DNA of 64,000 nt from assembly GCA_006384855.1 (NCBI GenBank), contig VCJN01002653.1, positions 1-64,000 on the forward strand, read 5' to 3'. The position numbers and the translations under genes were made by a program. Below the pieces are notes generated by a model. That model saw nothing but the letters and a program-made list of their open reading frames with translations. It ran no database searches and was not told the origin of the DNA. Of the stretch, positions 45,450-56,375 are shown piece by piece (the first letter of the stretch is position 1; each line of letters starts with the position of its first letter). The stretch comes from Tetraselmis striata (lineage: Eukaryota > Chlorophyta > Chlorodendrophyceae > Chlorodendrales > Chlorodendraceae).

Positions 45450-47592
45450 TAGGTGAATAATCGATATGACGATTTGTTGGGGCATTTGTTGCATGGTGTT
45501 GCAGTCTCCTCGTCTGGAATCAAGGTGCTTGGTGCCCCTGTGGGCTCGGCCATTTTCGCCCGGGAACTGCTGGACAAAACAGTCGAGAGATTTCGCCAAT
45601 TCGGCTCCCGGCTTATCGGTTTGGCAGACCACTTCCACTCCCACACTGCTACTCGTTTGTTGCAAGTTTGCGGCCGTCGTTTTGGCCACCATCTCCGCTC
45701 CACGCCTCGGGGCTTGGGTCGATCCGAGGGGTATGGCGACACCATTACGTCTTTCCTCGAAGATGCCGACGCCGCCGCATTTTCAACGCTTGCCGGCATA
45801 TGGGGTGTTGACCCCGACCTCTTGGATACGCCCTCCATGCGCACGCAGCTGTCCCTCCCGGTCCAATTTGGGGGCCTCGGCATCGGCGATAATGTGTCTA
45901 TAGCAGATGCCTCCCACATCGGCGCTGCCGCCCTCGTGGTTGGCCAAGCTGTGACTTTCCTCCGTGCTCAACACGCCACCCTGAGCGACGCTGGGGCGTT
46001 CTTTTCCGACCCGTCCGGCGTGTCTAGCCCTCAAAGCCTCTACCTTGTTGGGGCGTCCTCGATCCACCAGGCTTTGGCCACCCCAACGTTGGAGCTCGAT
46101 GCCAGCGCCAACGCGTCGGCGCCGATGTGGGCTATCGAGCTTCGCGCCGCTCATACGCGTGTCGTTAACGAGTGTGGAGACGCGGTGCTCGAAGATCTAG
46201 CGGGGCCATTGGCCTCTGCCTTGAAGTTGCTCCCCTCCAAGCGCTCCCACGTTGCCCGGGCCGGCTGCTCGGACGCCGGGGCTGAGCCGGCGTCTGCTTT
46301 GCGCTCGGCGGCCGACCTCCAAGCTATCCCGCATTACTCGGACTTCCCCTTGCACTCCATGCGGAAAGTACAGGAAACCCTGAGCCACCGCATCCACACG
46401 GTTCGTTTCGCAAAGCTGGCTGCGCGTATGCCTAGAAGCGGCCCTGACAGCAACCGCTTCCGAGGCCGCCTCTTACGCGCTGCGACGGCGTTCCTGGTGA
46501 CTGATCCTCCATGTGAGGGTCGCCTTGGTGAAGTCCGTGAGCGTTCCCCTGAGTACTACGATTCCATGTTCCGTGTGGCCGCTTGCCGCCCATTTGGCCT
46601 TCCGGCGTCTCCTGTCCTCTCCCTTGGCGAGCCATGCTCTTGTGCTTCTTGCTCCTTCTCGGTACAAGGCATGCTTGCCCGTTTTGAGGATGCTGGCGTG
46701 GAGTTCACTCCTTCAACTTGGGCGGTTGCATACGCTGATCACGTGGCACGCTGCTCTGGGGGCGACTCCAATCACGCCGCACACGAGTGGGCGGCACATG
46801 GCCTTTCCGACATTTGCCACGACGTGAAGTCAGCGCTGGGCGTGGGTGTCCAGATCCTCACGGAGCCGTCGGTGCTTGTTTCTCTCCCGAAGGGCAGCGA
46901 CGGGCGGCCCGCCGATGTTGGGCTTTTTGGGTATGGCGGTATCCGCGGAAACACGGTTGCTGTCGATACCACCATTGCCCCTATCCTCGGCGTGTCAACC
47001 CCGGATCCAACGACTGCTTTGCGGGCTGCAGAGCGCCACAAAATCCAGAAGTATGACGAGGGTGTCCGAAACGCCGCCGGCATGCTTCGCTTTGTCCCTT
47101 TCGCCGTTTCCGAGTTTGGCTCGCTGGCCCCGCACGCTGAGGCCTTCTTGGTGGAGCTCGCGAAAGCTAGCCAAGCACACACTGGCAAGAATATCGGCCA
47201 GCTCTTGTCTGCGTGGCGCCGCCGTTTCTCCTTGCTCATCAACATGGCTCATGCAGACAATGTTCTTGGCGGGGTCGCGGCCGCGCGTGTGGCACGTGAT
47301 GGTGCTCCTGCGCCCGCGTCGCGTCGTTCGTCGGCATGTGTTGCTATGACCCGGGTCATTGGCTGCAAGCGTCCTCGCCGTGCCTGATAGCCTACCGCGG
47401 GGCGGGGGTTCTTGGAGTTTCTGGCAGCTAAGTGACTTCGTGGTTCCCTTGGCTCCTTTTTGTCTATTGGCTCCCTGTCCTCCTGTTCGACCTTGTTTTC
47501 AGGCTTAAGTATCTCTTTTGCTGGCAACCTCTCATAATTGCTCTTAGTTCTCTTTGTAGTGCGTTTTTGTGAAAGCCCCGATGTAAATATAC
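45450..47592 (+). mobile_element. Non-LTR retrotransposon, 5'-truncated, open C-terminal ORF of 644 codons
   Basis: The frame is open to the stop at 47387. It starts in the late reverse-transcriptase region (GIKVLGAPVGS), continues through a thumb/linker region (ATRLLQVCGRRFGHHLR), a Cys/His cluster (CSCASC, then HVARCSGGDSNHAAHEW) and a restriction-like endonuclease region with GRPADVGLFG and AVDTTIAPILG followed by HKIQKYDEG. The reverse-transcriptase catalytic core is absent, so this copy is dead on arrival although its remaining frame is undamaged. A 3' UTR of about 200 bp ends in GATGTAAATA and matches that of the minus-strand copy at 15297-16711. An imperfect flanking pair, ATGACGATTTG at 45465 and ATACGATTG at 47589, could be the target duplication. 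Confidence 0.85.
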
Positions 47593-47893
47593 GATTGTAG
47601 ACGCCGTTACTATAGCGCTACTTTTTTGTAAAGCCACTCTGCTCCTGGCAGCACCGCGCGGCGGTTGTAGCTCGCCTCGCCCGATGTCCTCGCGCGGGCC
47701 GACAGTGTTCAGGCCCACGACTGCCCCACACTCGGTATTTTGCCCTTCTCCTCTCGTCCAGCAGGCTCGCCAGCCTGCGTTCCTGTTGTAAACCTGTAGT
47801 TAGCCGGGAACACTCTGCCGCGCCGCATGTTCTGCACCCGCCCGCCCTCGCTGCCCGCCGCACCCACGCCGCAAGTAAAGTCGGCGGCCAGCG
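47593..47893. other. Upstream region of the RAP-domain gene
   Basis: GC-rich spacer between the retrotransposon and the ATG at 47894. It probably holds the promoter and 5' UTR. No specific element is recognised. Confidence 0.4.
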
Positions 47894-50777
47894 ATGCTGC
47901 CTCCCTTGCGGCCTGCCCTCGCAGGCGTCTCGCCCTCTCAGCAACGAGGACTTAGTATCAGCTATCTCGGAGCGCAGCTGCGGCCACCAGTACCGTCCCT
48001 GATCGCGTCACCGAGGCGGTCTGCGGAGCAGCAGCAGAGGCTCCAGGCGGGTCCCGCAAGCAACAGTAGGCGGGGCCGTGGCGCTGTTGTCGTCGCCGCC
48101 CAGCCACCGAAGCCGCCGAGACCGCCGCGGCCGCCGCGCGACGATGGTAATCGTGCTGGCAGAGGCAGCGGAGGAAGCGCCAGTGACGATGACAAGGAGG
48201 CGCGAGGCCGACGGTCAGGGGGCCGCGGCCGCCCAGGGCGGAGTGGGCGGGGGCGAGGGTCGGAGTCCCAGAGTGGACGAGGGACTGTTGGCAACAGCGC
48301 TGAAAAGGTGAGCACCCAAAACGGCCACACTGCAGTCTCCCACCCCCCTCCCCCCTCCTCACGGCCTCCTTGCTCATAGTCATGTGAATCATGTGATATC
48401 CTTAATGTCACAACTCGGCAATTGAGGGCAGGTCTTCACTCCGAGTCACCGGTCAATTGTATCCCCCATATTACGTGGCAGTCATCTTTGCATATCAACA
48501 ATCAACGCGGCGGTAGACACAGCCATGGCTGCACCGTGTGCCAATGCTGTGACACGGTTGTTGTGCGGGCTTCAAAGGCGTCCATGAGTAGGCAGTCATA
48601 TGAAGGAACCGACATGCATACATTATAGACACAAGTATGCCTGCATGTCCCAGGACACACACATTCACGCATGTGTGGCGGATTCAGGCACACAGAGGTA
48701 GTGCGGATGGACACCATGCTATCGCCATTCGGTGGTCGCTGTTTATAAGGAAGGGGCGCCAGTTAAATGATAACTGCTTACAATACTGCCCGTAGTCCTT
48801 GACGTGTATCACTCAGCCAGGGATGCCTGGCTGTTTGTGGCGGACATTCACCCGAGCACCCAGCCGGCTTTCCAGCGGCCCCGTCGCAATCAATCCCCTC
48901 CATTAAACTGAGCTGCACTGCCTGCGTTGTCGCCGCAGGCCATCAACCGCGCCATCACATCTACCGCATCCAGTCAGGAGCTCGCCAACCTGGTGCTGCA
49001 CCACCAGCATGCTCTCAACTCCATTCATGTCGCGACGGCGCTTACCCGCCTCGCACGGTTGCACTCCCATACCGCAGCACCTCAGGGAGATGACAACACC
49101 CAATTAATGAGACTCCACAAAGGGACAGCCTTGGCGGATGCGCTGGCGGTGCTGCTGACCCATGTAGTGCAGCGCCAAAGCGAGTACAAGGCCCAGGCAA
49201 TCGCCAACATCGCCAACAGCCTGGCCAAGCTTGGCATTGGCACGAGTGAGGTGTACGTGGCATTGCAGACGCAAGCGCTACTCAAGCTGCGGGACTTCAA
49301 GGCGCAACATCTAAGCAACACGCTGTGGGGCTTTGCCAAGGCTGGGAGGGAGGCGCCCGGGCTGTTTGAAGCCGCGGCGGATGCAATCCTTGTGCGCCTA
49401 CGAGATTTCAACCCTCAGAACCTGGCCAACACGCTTTGGGCGTACAGCACAGCGGGGCAGTATGATGGGCGGCTGCTTGATGGGGCTCTGCCAGTGGTGC
49501 TGCGCAAGCTGGGAGACTTCAACCCTCAGGGCCTGGCCAACACGCTTTGGGCGTACAGCAAAGCGGGGCAGCATGATGGGCGGCTGTTTGATGGGGCTCT
49601 ACCTGCGGTGCTGCACAAGCTGGAAGACTTCAACCCTCAGGAGCTGGCCAACACGCTTTGGGCGTACAGCACAGCGGGGCAGTATGATGGGCGGCTGTTT
49701 GATGGGGCTCTTTCTGTTGTGCTGCGCAAGCTCGAAGAGTTCAACCCTCAAGGCCTGGCCAACACACTTTGGGCGTACAGCAAAGCGGGGCAGTATGATG
49801 GGCGGCTGTTTGATGGGGCTCTGCCAGTGGTGCTGCGCAAGCTGGAAGAGTTCAGCCCTCAGGGCCTTGCCAACATGCTTTGGGCGTACAGCACAGCGGG
49901 GCAGTATGATGGGCGGCTGTTTGATGGGGCTCTGCCGGTGGTGCTGCGCAAGCTAGGAGACTTCAACCCTCAGGACCTGGCCAACACGCTTTGGGCGTAC
50001 AGCAAAGCGGGGCAGTATGACGCCGAGCTGTACCACCATGTGCTGGAGCACTCAATGCTGCAGTTGGAGCGCTCCAATTCTCAGGAACTGGCCAACACCC
50101 TCTTGGCGTGCGCCCACGCCGGCCACCACAATACCCAGCTTTCCAACGCCATCACACAGCAAGCGATCGGCCGCCTGCCTGACCTCAACCCCCAAAACAT
50201 AGCCAATACGGCATGGTCGCTTGCAGCCTTGGACGACCTTGGTGCGGCGATACTGCGTGATTTGGCCTCAGCACCCCAGCTTATTGCTGGGGAGGGCAGT
50301 GCCTTCAACGCAGAGGAATTGTGCCAGCTGCACCAGGCTCAGCTTGCCGTGCAAGTGCGCTCCCCAGCTGGCTGCCCCGCCGCCCTACCCGAGCCACTGC
50401 TCAGCCAGGCGCGTGCGGCATGGATGGCGGCAGTCCACCGCAGCCAGCCTTCACAGCTGCACAAGGCCGTGGTGGCCGCCCTGGGACGCCTGGGTGTGGA
50501 GTGCGAGACTGAGTGGGCCTGCGCACAGGGGCAGTTCCTGGCGGATGCGATGGTGAGGGTGGGTGGGGAGGAGGTGCTGGTGGAGGTGGATGAGCCTTAC
50601 AGGTACAGCCTGTCTCAGCCATACCGGGAGCGTGGCAACAGCATCCTGAGGAGGCGGCTGCTGGAGGGGCTGACGGGGCTGCGGGTGGTGAGCGTACCCT
50701 TCTTTGAATGGAATGCTCTGGGCGGGCCGGGTGAGCAGGAGGCCTACTTGGCGGCAAAACTGGGGCTGCATGAATGA
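47894..50777 (+). CDS. Organelle-type RAP-domain protein with ten 37-residue helical repeats, 750 aa
   Basis: Two exons join in phase: 47894-48307 (138 codons, ending SAEK before GTGAGC) and 48939-50777 (starting AINRAI). The first exon is basic, Pro/Arg/Gly-rich and looks like an organelle targeting peptide followed by a disordered linker. The repeats (residues about 221-590) follow F-NPQ-LANTLWAYSKAGQYDGRLF, the pattern of octo/heptatricopeptide-type repeats in FASTK/RAP proteins. The C terminus (about 672-750) is an RAP domain: LVEVDEPYRYS, RGNSILRRRLLEG, VVSVPFFEWNAL. Such proteins bind and process or stabilise organelle RNA. Chloroplast versus mitochondrion cannot be told. A TTGTAATG motif (50825-50832), like the TGTAA poly(A) signal of green algae, follows the stop by about 50 bp. 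Confidence 0.9.
49185..50294 (+). repeat. Ten in-register 111-bp coding repeats of the RAP-domain gene
   Basis: Unit starts fall exactly at 49185, 49296, 49407, 49518, 49629, 49740, 49851, 49962, 50073 and 50184. The middle six are nearly identical at DNA level, including synonymous positions (repeated CTGGCCAACACGCTTTGGGC). The outer units are diverged. Confidence 0.95.
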
Positions 50778-51520
50778 ACAATGCTGGCACATGGCATAGA
50801 TAGTCCACGAAGAGCTGACCACCTTGTAATGCAATGACGTTCATTCACTTGTGCTTGACATTCTGAGCCACCACGGCTAGGGGACGTGGCTCCCGGCAAC
50901 GGACAGCGCTGTTTTGGTGGATATATGATGTCGCTGGACGCAGCGCTGCAGCAGTCAGTCTTAAAAGGACACAGTTTGCACCGGCATGTGCAACTTACTG
51001 CAGACACGCGTTACTGTTACTGTGTCACAGACATGTATTCCTGCTTGCTGTTCTGTTTTTTCGGAATGTGACGTGCCGGTACACATTCTTGTGGGTCACA
51101 TGGAATGCGTACTGGTCTTTGCATGGTCTTATGCATTCCAAAGATTCGAGAATCCAAAGACAATTATGGCAATGTAATCCACTGCATAACTAGCTATAGT
51201 TCAATACGATGAGTGGCTGCTTGGTACTCAGAGACCTTGACTGGGGCCTTACGTTTGCGGTGTCTGAGGCGTCTTGGAGTGAAGTGCGAGGTTTGTTGGG
51301 GGGGGGGGGGGGGGGGGGCAGTTCGTTGCAGGTGCAAGAGTGAGGGTGGCGGAGGGAGAGGCGCTGGTTGAGTTGGGCAATGACGCCGCAGGAGTGCAGC
51401 CGGCTTTGGGACATACAATGAGCGTGGGAATACTCATATAATAAGTATAATTTGAGCATTCCTGGAGGCGGCAGCTGCAGGCATGGCGAGACGGGCGTGA
51501 ATGTTCGCATTGAGGAGATT
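50778..51520. other. Intergenic, no gene seen
   Basis: 3' flank of the RAP gene and a G run at about 51298-51319. No coding motif is seen. Confidence 0.45.
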
Positions 51521-51524
51521 GCGA

Positions 51525-52780
51525 GCTGCATGGCGGTGAATCTGCAGCTGGATGGATGAGCATTGGTGATGCAGGATAATGGCCTCCCGACTGTCTAAAG
51601 GTGAGCCTGTTCACATCGAGGAAGAGATTGCGAGCTGCGTGGCGGTGAATCTGCAGCTGGATGGATGAGCATCGGTGATACAGGAAATAGGGCAGATACT
51701 GGCCTCCCGACGTACCACCAGCATTGCGGCACGGCCTATTACTTTCTACTCCCTGAATGACAGCACATGTGCGAGGCCACACCGTGCCATTAATTGCTTT
51801 GAAGTCGGCCTGCTGCACCCGCCAGGTTCAGCACAATACGAGATCCCGCTGGATGTGGAGCCCATTTGAATCACAGCGGGAAGGGCGCCCATGAGCCAGG
51901 CTGCCCTGGTGGTGGGAGGCAGGGTCCGTCGCACCGGCCACTACCCTCATCCACGGTGGCTGCAACACTTCCAGGCACATGCGCGGTTTCCGTTTGCTTT
52001 AGCCACGGGATCCTGTGAGCAGCCAGGCCCCGCCTCAGCCATCAGGACACCACACAAGCAATGTGGCGGCAGCACAGAGCGCCTTTTATTCTTGTAATTC
52101 CCAAACGCTTGGCTCGGCTTGTGGGGGCGCATTGGAGGGCCACTGGCGGTGACGCCTTCCGGCTGCCGCACCAAGGGACACATAACAACTGCCCGCTTGG
52201 TGCACCCCCACAATTTAGGGAGAATCTGCAGCTGGATGGATGAGCATTGGTGATGCAGGATACTGGCCTCCCGATGTACCACCAGCATGGCGACACGGCC
52301 CATTACTTTCTACTCCCTGACTGACAACACATGTGCGAGGCCACACCGTGCCATTGGTTGCTTTGAAGTCGGACTGCTGCACCCGCCAGGCTCAGCACAA
52401 TACGAGATCCCGCTGGATGTGGAGCCCATTTGAATCACAGCGGGAAGGGCGCCCATGAGCCAGGCTGCCCTGGTGGTGGGATCACCGGCCACTACTCTCA
52501 TCCACGGTGGCTGCAACACTTCCAGGCACATGCGCGGTTTCCGTTCGCTTTAGCCACGGGATCCTGTGAGCAGCCGGACCCCGCCTCAGCCATCAGGAAG
52601 CCACACAAGCAATGTGGCGGCAGCACAGAGCGCCTTTTATTCTTGTAATTCCCAAATGCCGCGACCAGGCTCGGCTTGTGGGGGCGCATTGGAGGGCCAC
52701 GGGCGGTGACGCCTTCCGGCTGCCGCACCAAGGGACAGCGCAACAACTGCCCGCTTGCACCCCCACAATTTAGGGAGACC
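51525..52780. repeat. Tandem duplication of about 565 bp with a 110-bp partial third copy
   Basis: The segment starting AATCTGCAGCTGGATGGATG at 51648 and ending near CAATTTAGGGAGA (52222) is repeated from 52223 to about 52778 with few changes and small deletions. A shorter unit ending in the same GCGGTGAATCTGCAG motif precedes it at about 51495-51600. Each long copy encodes, on the plus strand, the conserved stretch CFEVGLLHPPGSAQYEIPLD ending in a stop. Whether this is ever translated is unknown. Confidence 0.85.
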
Positions 52781-53013
52781 CGGGGTGCCATTCCCAGCCC
52801 TAGCGATCACACCGTGCCGTGTCCAAGATCTCTCTGGTTGATGCATCCACCTGGGTCGCCTGCGTTGACGGTCGTACTGGCTGGGCCGGGCCCGGGGCAG
52901 CGGTTGTCGCCGGCTGCCGAGCGCCGGGCTACAGTCCGGGGGTTATTTTACTTTGCTTTGCGGAAAAGGGAGGTCGGGCTATGTGATCATGCTGTCACCA
53001 TTGCTGCCCTTTG

Positions 53014-54646
53014 TCAGTAGACCCGCAGCCGCTTGCCCTCTCCGCCATCCTCCGCCGCTGGCTCCGACTCCTGCGCCGCACCGCCCCCCGCCGGTGTGGC
53101 CGCGTACAGCTCTGTGCGCAGCGCCGCGTCGGGCGCCACAAAGGGTGGGATGGCGGGATCGCGCACGAGCCGGAGTTCGCGTGCCTCCCGCGGTACGTAC
53201 TCCAGCCGGAAGCGCTGCCCGGCCGTTGCGTCCGCCAGCTGCGCGTCCAGCCAGGTGAGGGCGCGGTCGAGGAAGGAAACGCAGACGTCGGCGTCCCAAG
53301 CGTACGGTTTGCCGCTGACGTACCTTGGCAGCATGGCCTGAGGGGCGGAGGCGGCACGGGAAACGGGGACAGCCATGCTTGAGCAGGCCAGCTAGGTATG
53401 CCGGGGGCGGTCAGCTTGACGAGCGCATTGCCAGGAGGGCGACTCTGGGGTGTGGGCCTCTGGGATAGGAGACAGCTCTGGCGGCGCACCGTTGCGAGCT
53501 CCTGGACCTTGTGCACAAAGCCGTCGTCATCGCGAAAGCCGACAAGGATGCGCGGCACGCCCGCCGGGAAGCTCTGCGCCCACCATCGCAGCAGCTTGAG
53601 CCGCTCAAAGTTCTCCACCTGCTTGCCGGGGCGATGGCGAGGTGAGTGCACGGGGCGTCATCGCTCAGCCATGGGAAGGGGAGAGAGGGTTTGTAGGGGT
53701 CTCGGCAGGGTCGACAAGGCGACGCGCCCCGCGGATGGCCCCAACCTGCCGCGGGTTGTCCATCAGCCGCGTCGTCTTCAGCTCAACGTAGCGCTCCATG
53801 TCGGCCGCGACGCGGGCGCCACCCTCCGATCGCCCCCCTTGCTTCCCCGGTAGCTCCGCGTCCACCTCCGACGCGACCAACAGCCGGTGCTGTCCCACCC
53901 GCGTGACCGCCACGCTGTTGAATCCCTCCGTCGAGTCGATGCCCAGCTGCAGGCCCGCGCCCCCGGCGCTGCAGGCCTCCTCGAAGGCGAAGCCCCAGTA
54001 CTGCATCGCGCGCTTGCGCTCGTTGCCTCTGTCGGCGGCCACCTGCGCCAGCGACGCCGGCGGCTCGGTGACGTTGAAGAATACGGCATCGCCCTGTTTC
54101 TCCATCTCGATGTGCCACTCGTCGCGCTCATTGTAGGGCGTCAGAAGAAGCTGCGCCAAGAGGAGAGAGGGGCGGCCGGCCGGCCGGAATGGGCGCCTCA
54201 GACAGGCTGCGACGAGTGTAGCTGTTGCCCCCCCCCCCCCCCCCCCCCCCCTCCCGTTTCCCCTCCTCTTCCCTTCCCGGCGCTCCTCAAGGCCTCCTCT
54301 GCCCCTCCCCTCGGGCGCGCACCTTTGCAACGTTGCCTCGATAGGTGACAAAGCGGCAACCAGTCAACGCGGCCTCCTGTCCGTGCGCCTCGAGACTGGC
54401 CAGCAAGTTGACCAGCGGCGCGGGGTGCGGCTCGCTCCTGTCGCGGTCCTGGAAGAGGTCGAAGCCCACGTTGAGGTCTACCGGGAGCCGCGGTGCGGCG
54501 TAGACCGCCAGCCCCGCCCGGTCGAACGTCACGCCGGCGCGCCCCTTGCTGAAGCACGCCACCTCGCGAGGCTGCGAAAGCCGCGGTGCCGGGGTGGGCA
54601 CCTCCCGAGACACCGACAGCCGGGACACCACCTCGGTCGACCCCAT
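53014..54646 (-). CDS. DXO: DXO/Rai1-family decapping and 5'-3' exonuclease, 393 aa
   Basis: DXO removes incomplete or non-canonical caps (including NAD caps) and degrades the RNA. Four exons join in phase 0: 54646-54323 (108 codons), 54150-53746 (135), 53618-53490 (43) and 53337-53014 (107 plus stop); 393 aa is close to the usual family length. Motifs in order: GFDLFQDRD, FVTYRGNVAK then LLLTPYNERDEW across the first intron, YWGFAFEE (active-site Glu of motif GxxxE), VASEVDAE (ExD) and YVELKT (ExK), so the metal-binding set is complete. The C-terminal FLVGFRDDDG-like block is GVPRILVGFRDDDGFVHKV. The first intron carries a run of 26 C on the plus strand (G in the transcript). It is head-to-head with the gene at 55164. 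Confidence 0.93.
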
Positions 54647-55163
54647 CGCTCACGCTGTCCCGTCACGTCGACCAGCCGGACGGCGGGGCAGCGTTTAGTG
54701 GCAATCTACATTTCTTCATCACCGTCGCCTCAACTGCTGCCCGCCCGTGCGCGGACGATAGGCTGGCCACCATTCAGCGCGCGCGTCCTCGCTCTCTGCA
54801 GAGGCGGGATGTGGTTCGTTGTGAATTCGTGTTTTAAACGTCGAACCTCCCGTCAAGCTTCCGCTTCCCTATCGGACTCCCCACGACGAGGCGAGGCGGG
54901 CGCACGAACCGGCGCGCGACGAATCGACGCGGCGGCCGCGGTGCACTTGTCCCGTGCTCACGCCAGCCGGCAGGCGGTGCGCGTCTCGCCACTAACAGTC
55001 GCTATCATTAATACGCTGTGAGCAAGCAGCAGGCGATCAAATACTCCCGGTGCCCCCTGCTGCTGCTGCTGCACAGGAGCCACAGTTCCCAGCGACCCAG
55101 CCACAGCCAAAGCCTGCAACGACTTCGTGAACTAAATCCAGAACCCCCAGCCACCCAGGCGCC
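54647..55163. promoter_or_regulatory. Shared divergent promoter region
   Basis: 517 bp separate the ATG of DXO (minus) from the ATG of the small secreted protein (plus). No other gene fits, so both promoters must lie here. No TATA box stands out. A CTG run lies just upstream of the plus-strand start. Confidence 0.5.
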
Positions 55164-55930
55164 ATGGCAGCTAGCGGTGTCGCCGCGGCAGTGCTGCTGC
55201 TGCTGCTGCTGGTAGGGGGGCCTGGACAGGCGGCGAGCGCGCCGGTCTGCGAGGACGGGAAGCAGACCGAGTACCGAGCCCGTATCATGCTCTCCCTCAT
55301 GCCGGGCGGCGACACCGACTACTCCTACCTGCTCACCGACCTCATCCCGAACGCCACCGCGCTGAGCCCCGCTGACGTGGAGGTGTCCAGCTACGAGAGC
55401 GTGACCGTCAACACCAACGACGTGGGCAAGCAGCGCCTGTATGCCAACAACGGCGGAAACAAGAACCGGCTACGGGCGCTCGGCTTCAGGTATGTCAGCA
55501 CCCTACTTGTATGTGCGGTCGTGCTATCAATAAAAGCAGAGCCTACCATGGCGGGCAACGAAACTGTGGGCGAGGCCCCCGGAGCCGCGTCATAGGACCG
55601 CCACGACGCCCCGTATCGTCCGTGGGGAGTATCTCGATATGTGTGCCGAAGTTCAGCTGCCCTTGCGCGCTCGACAGGAAGCTGCTGGGGGCGATCACCG
55701 GGGCGGGCGTCGACGAGTGCGAGGACGACGTCGACACGGCTGTCCGGATGCAGCTGAAGCTCGCCTCCGCAAACGAGACCGCGTTGCTTGCGTTCAAGGA
55801 GTACGTCGAGGCGGGGCGCTTCGTGGAAGAGATCGTGGCGGGCGCGGCGTGCGGCGCGGAGCTCAAGGGGCGCGCCTTCGCAAACAACGGCGTGGAGATT
55901 CAGACGCGCAAAGTCCGCTGCACTAACTAG
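55164..55930 (+). CDS. Small secreted protein, about 192 aa, function unknown
   Basis: Two exons, 55164-55489 and 55678-55930, join in phase (GGCTTCAG before GTATGT; acceptor CGACAG). A clear signal peptide starts the protein: AASGVAAAVLLLLLLVGG, with a likely cut near AASAPVC. The mature part has an even spread of Asp/Asn and Cys (VCEDGK, DECEDD, AACGAE, VRCTN), suggesting disulfides, and possible N-glycosylation at NATA and NETA. Two halves look loosely alike (RARIMLSLM with LLTDLI versus AVRMQLKLA with LAFKEY), perhaps an old internal duplication. Not assigned to a family; an extracellular matrix or periplasmic role is a guess. The divergent neighbour is DXO. Confidence 0.75.
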
Positions 55931-56375
55931 AAGCGCAGATGCCAGCACCCCCTCCCCCCCTTCTCAAAACCTGCTGTGGCTCGCGAGCTTCAGCATAACT
56001 GTTTATTTTCCCAACGCAGCAATGCGCCCGAGCCGAACACAGCTGGTACGGAGTGCGGCACCCCACTCACTGTAAATTACGAACAACATTTCGGCGGTGT
56101 ACCGCCAGCCGGCAGTCAAAAATGCACCAAGATTGAGGCAGTACTGGGTACAGGAGAACAGCCATCACGTGCTCGTGCCCATGTGGGGACGCGACAAACA
56201 GGAGAGAGAGCCTTCAAAATACTGTTCAAAATTTGATTTGTCCTGTTGTCCAAAGGCGCAGAGCTGCTCCTTCCACTGCAGCAGGCGGCAGGTATAAAGA
56301 ATAAACACTACACAGAGGCAGGGCTTCCAGGATTCGGCCACCCCCACGACCCAGAGGTGCTGCACCGTGTCCCAA
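55931..56375. other. Convergent 3' spacer
   Basis: Lies between the stops of the small secreted protein (plus) and the Rieske oxygenase (minus), so it should hold both 3' UTRs. AATAAA occurs on the plus strand near 56300. No gene is seen. Confidence 0.45.

Noticed and set aside
49333..49956. 207-codon repetitive frame within the RAP gene
   Set aside because: It is the out-of-frame translation of the 111-bp repeats.
49185..50294. The ten regular 111-bp repeats considered as a CRISPR-like or satellite array
   Set aside because: Units are contiguous coding repeats with no spacers and encode a known repeat-protein pattern.
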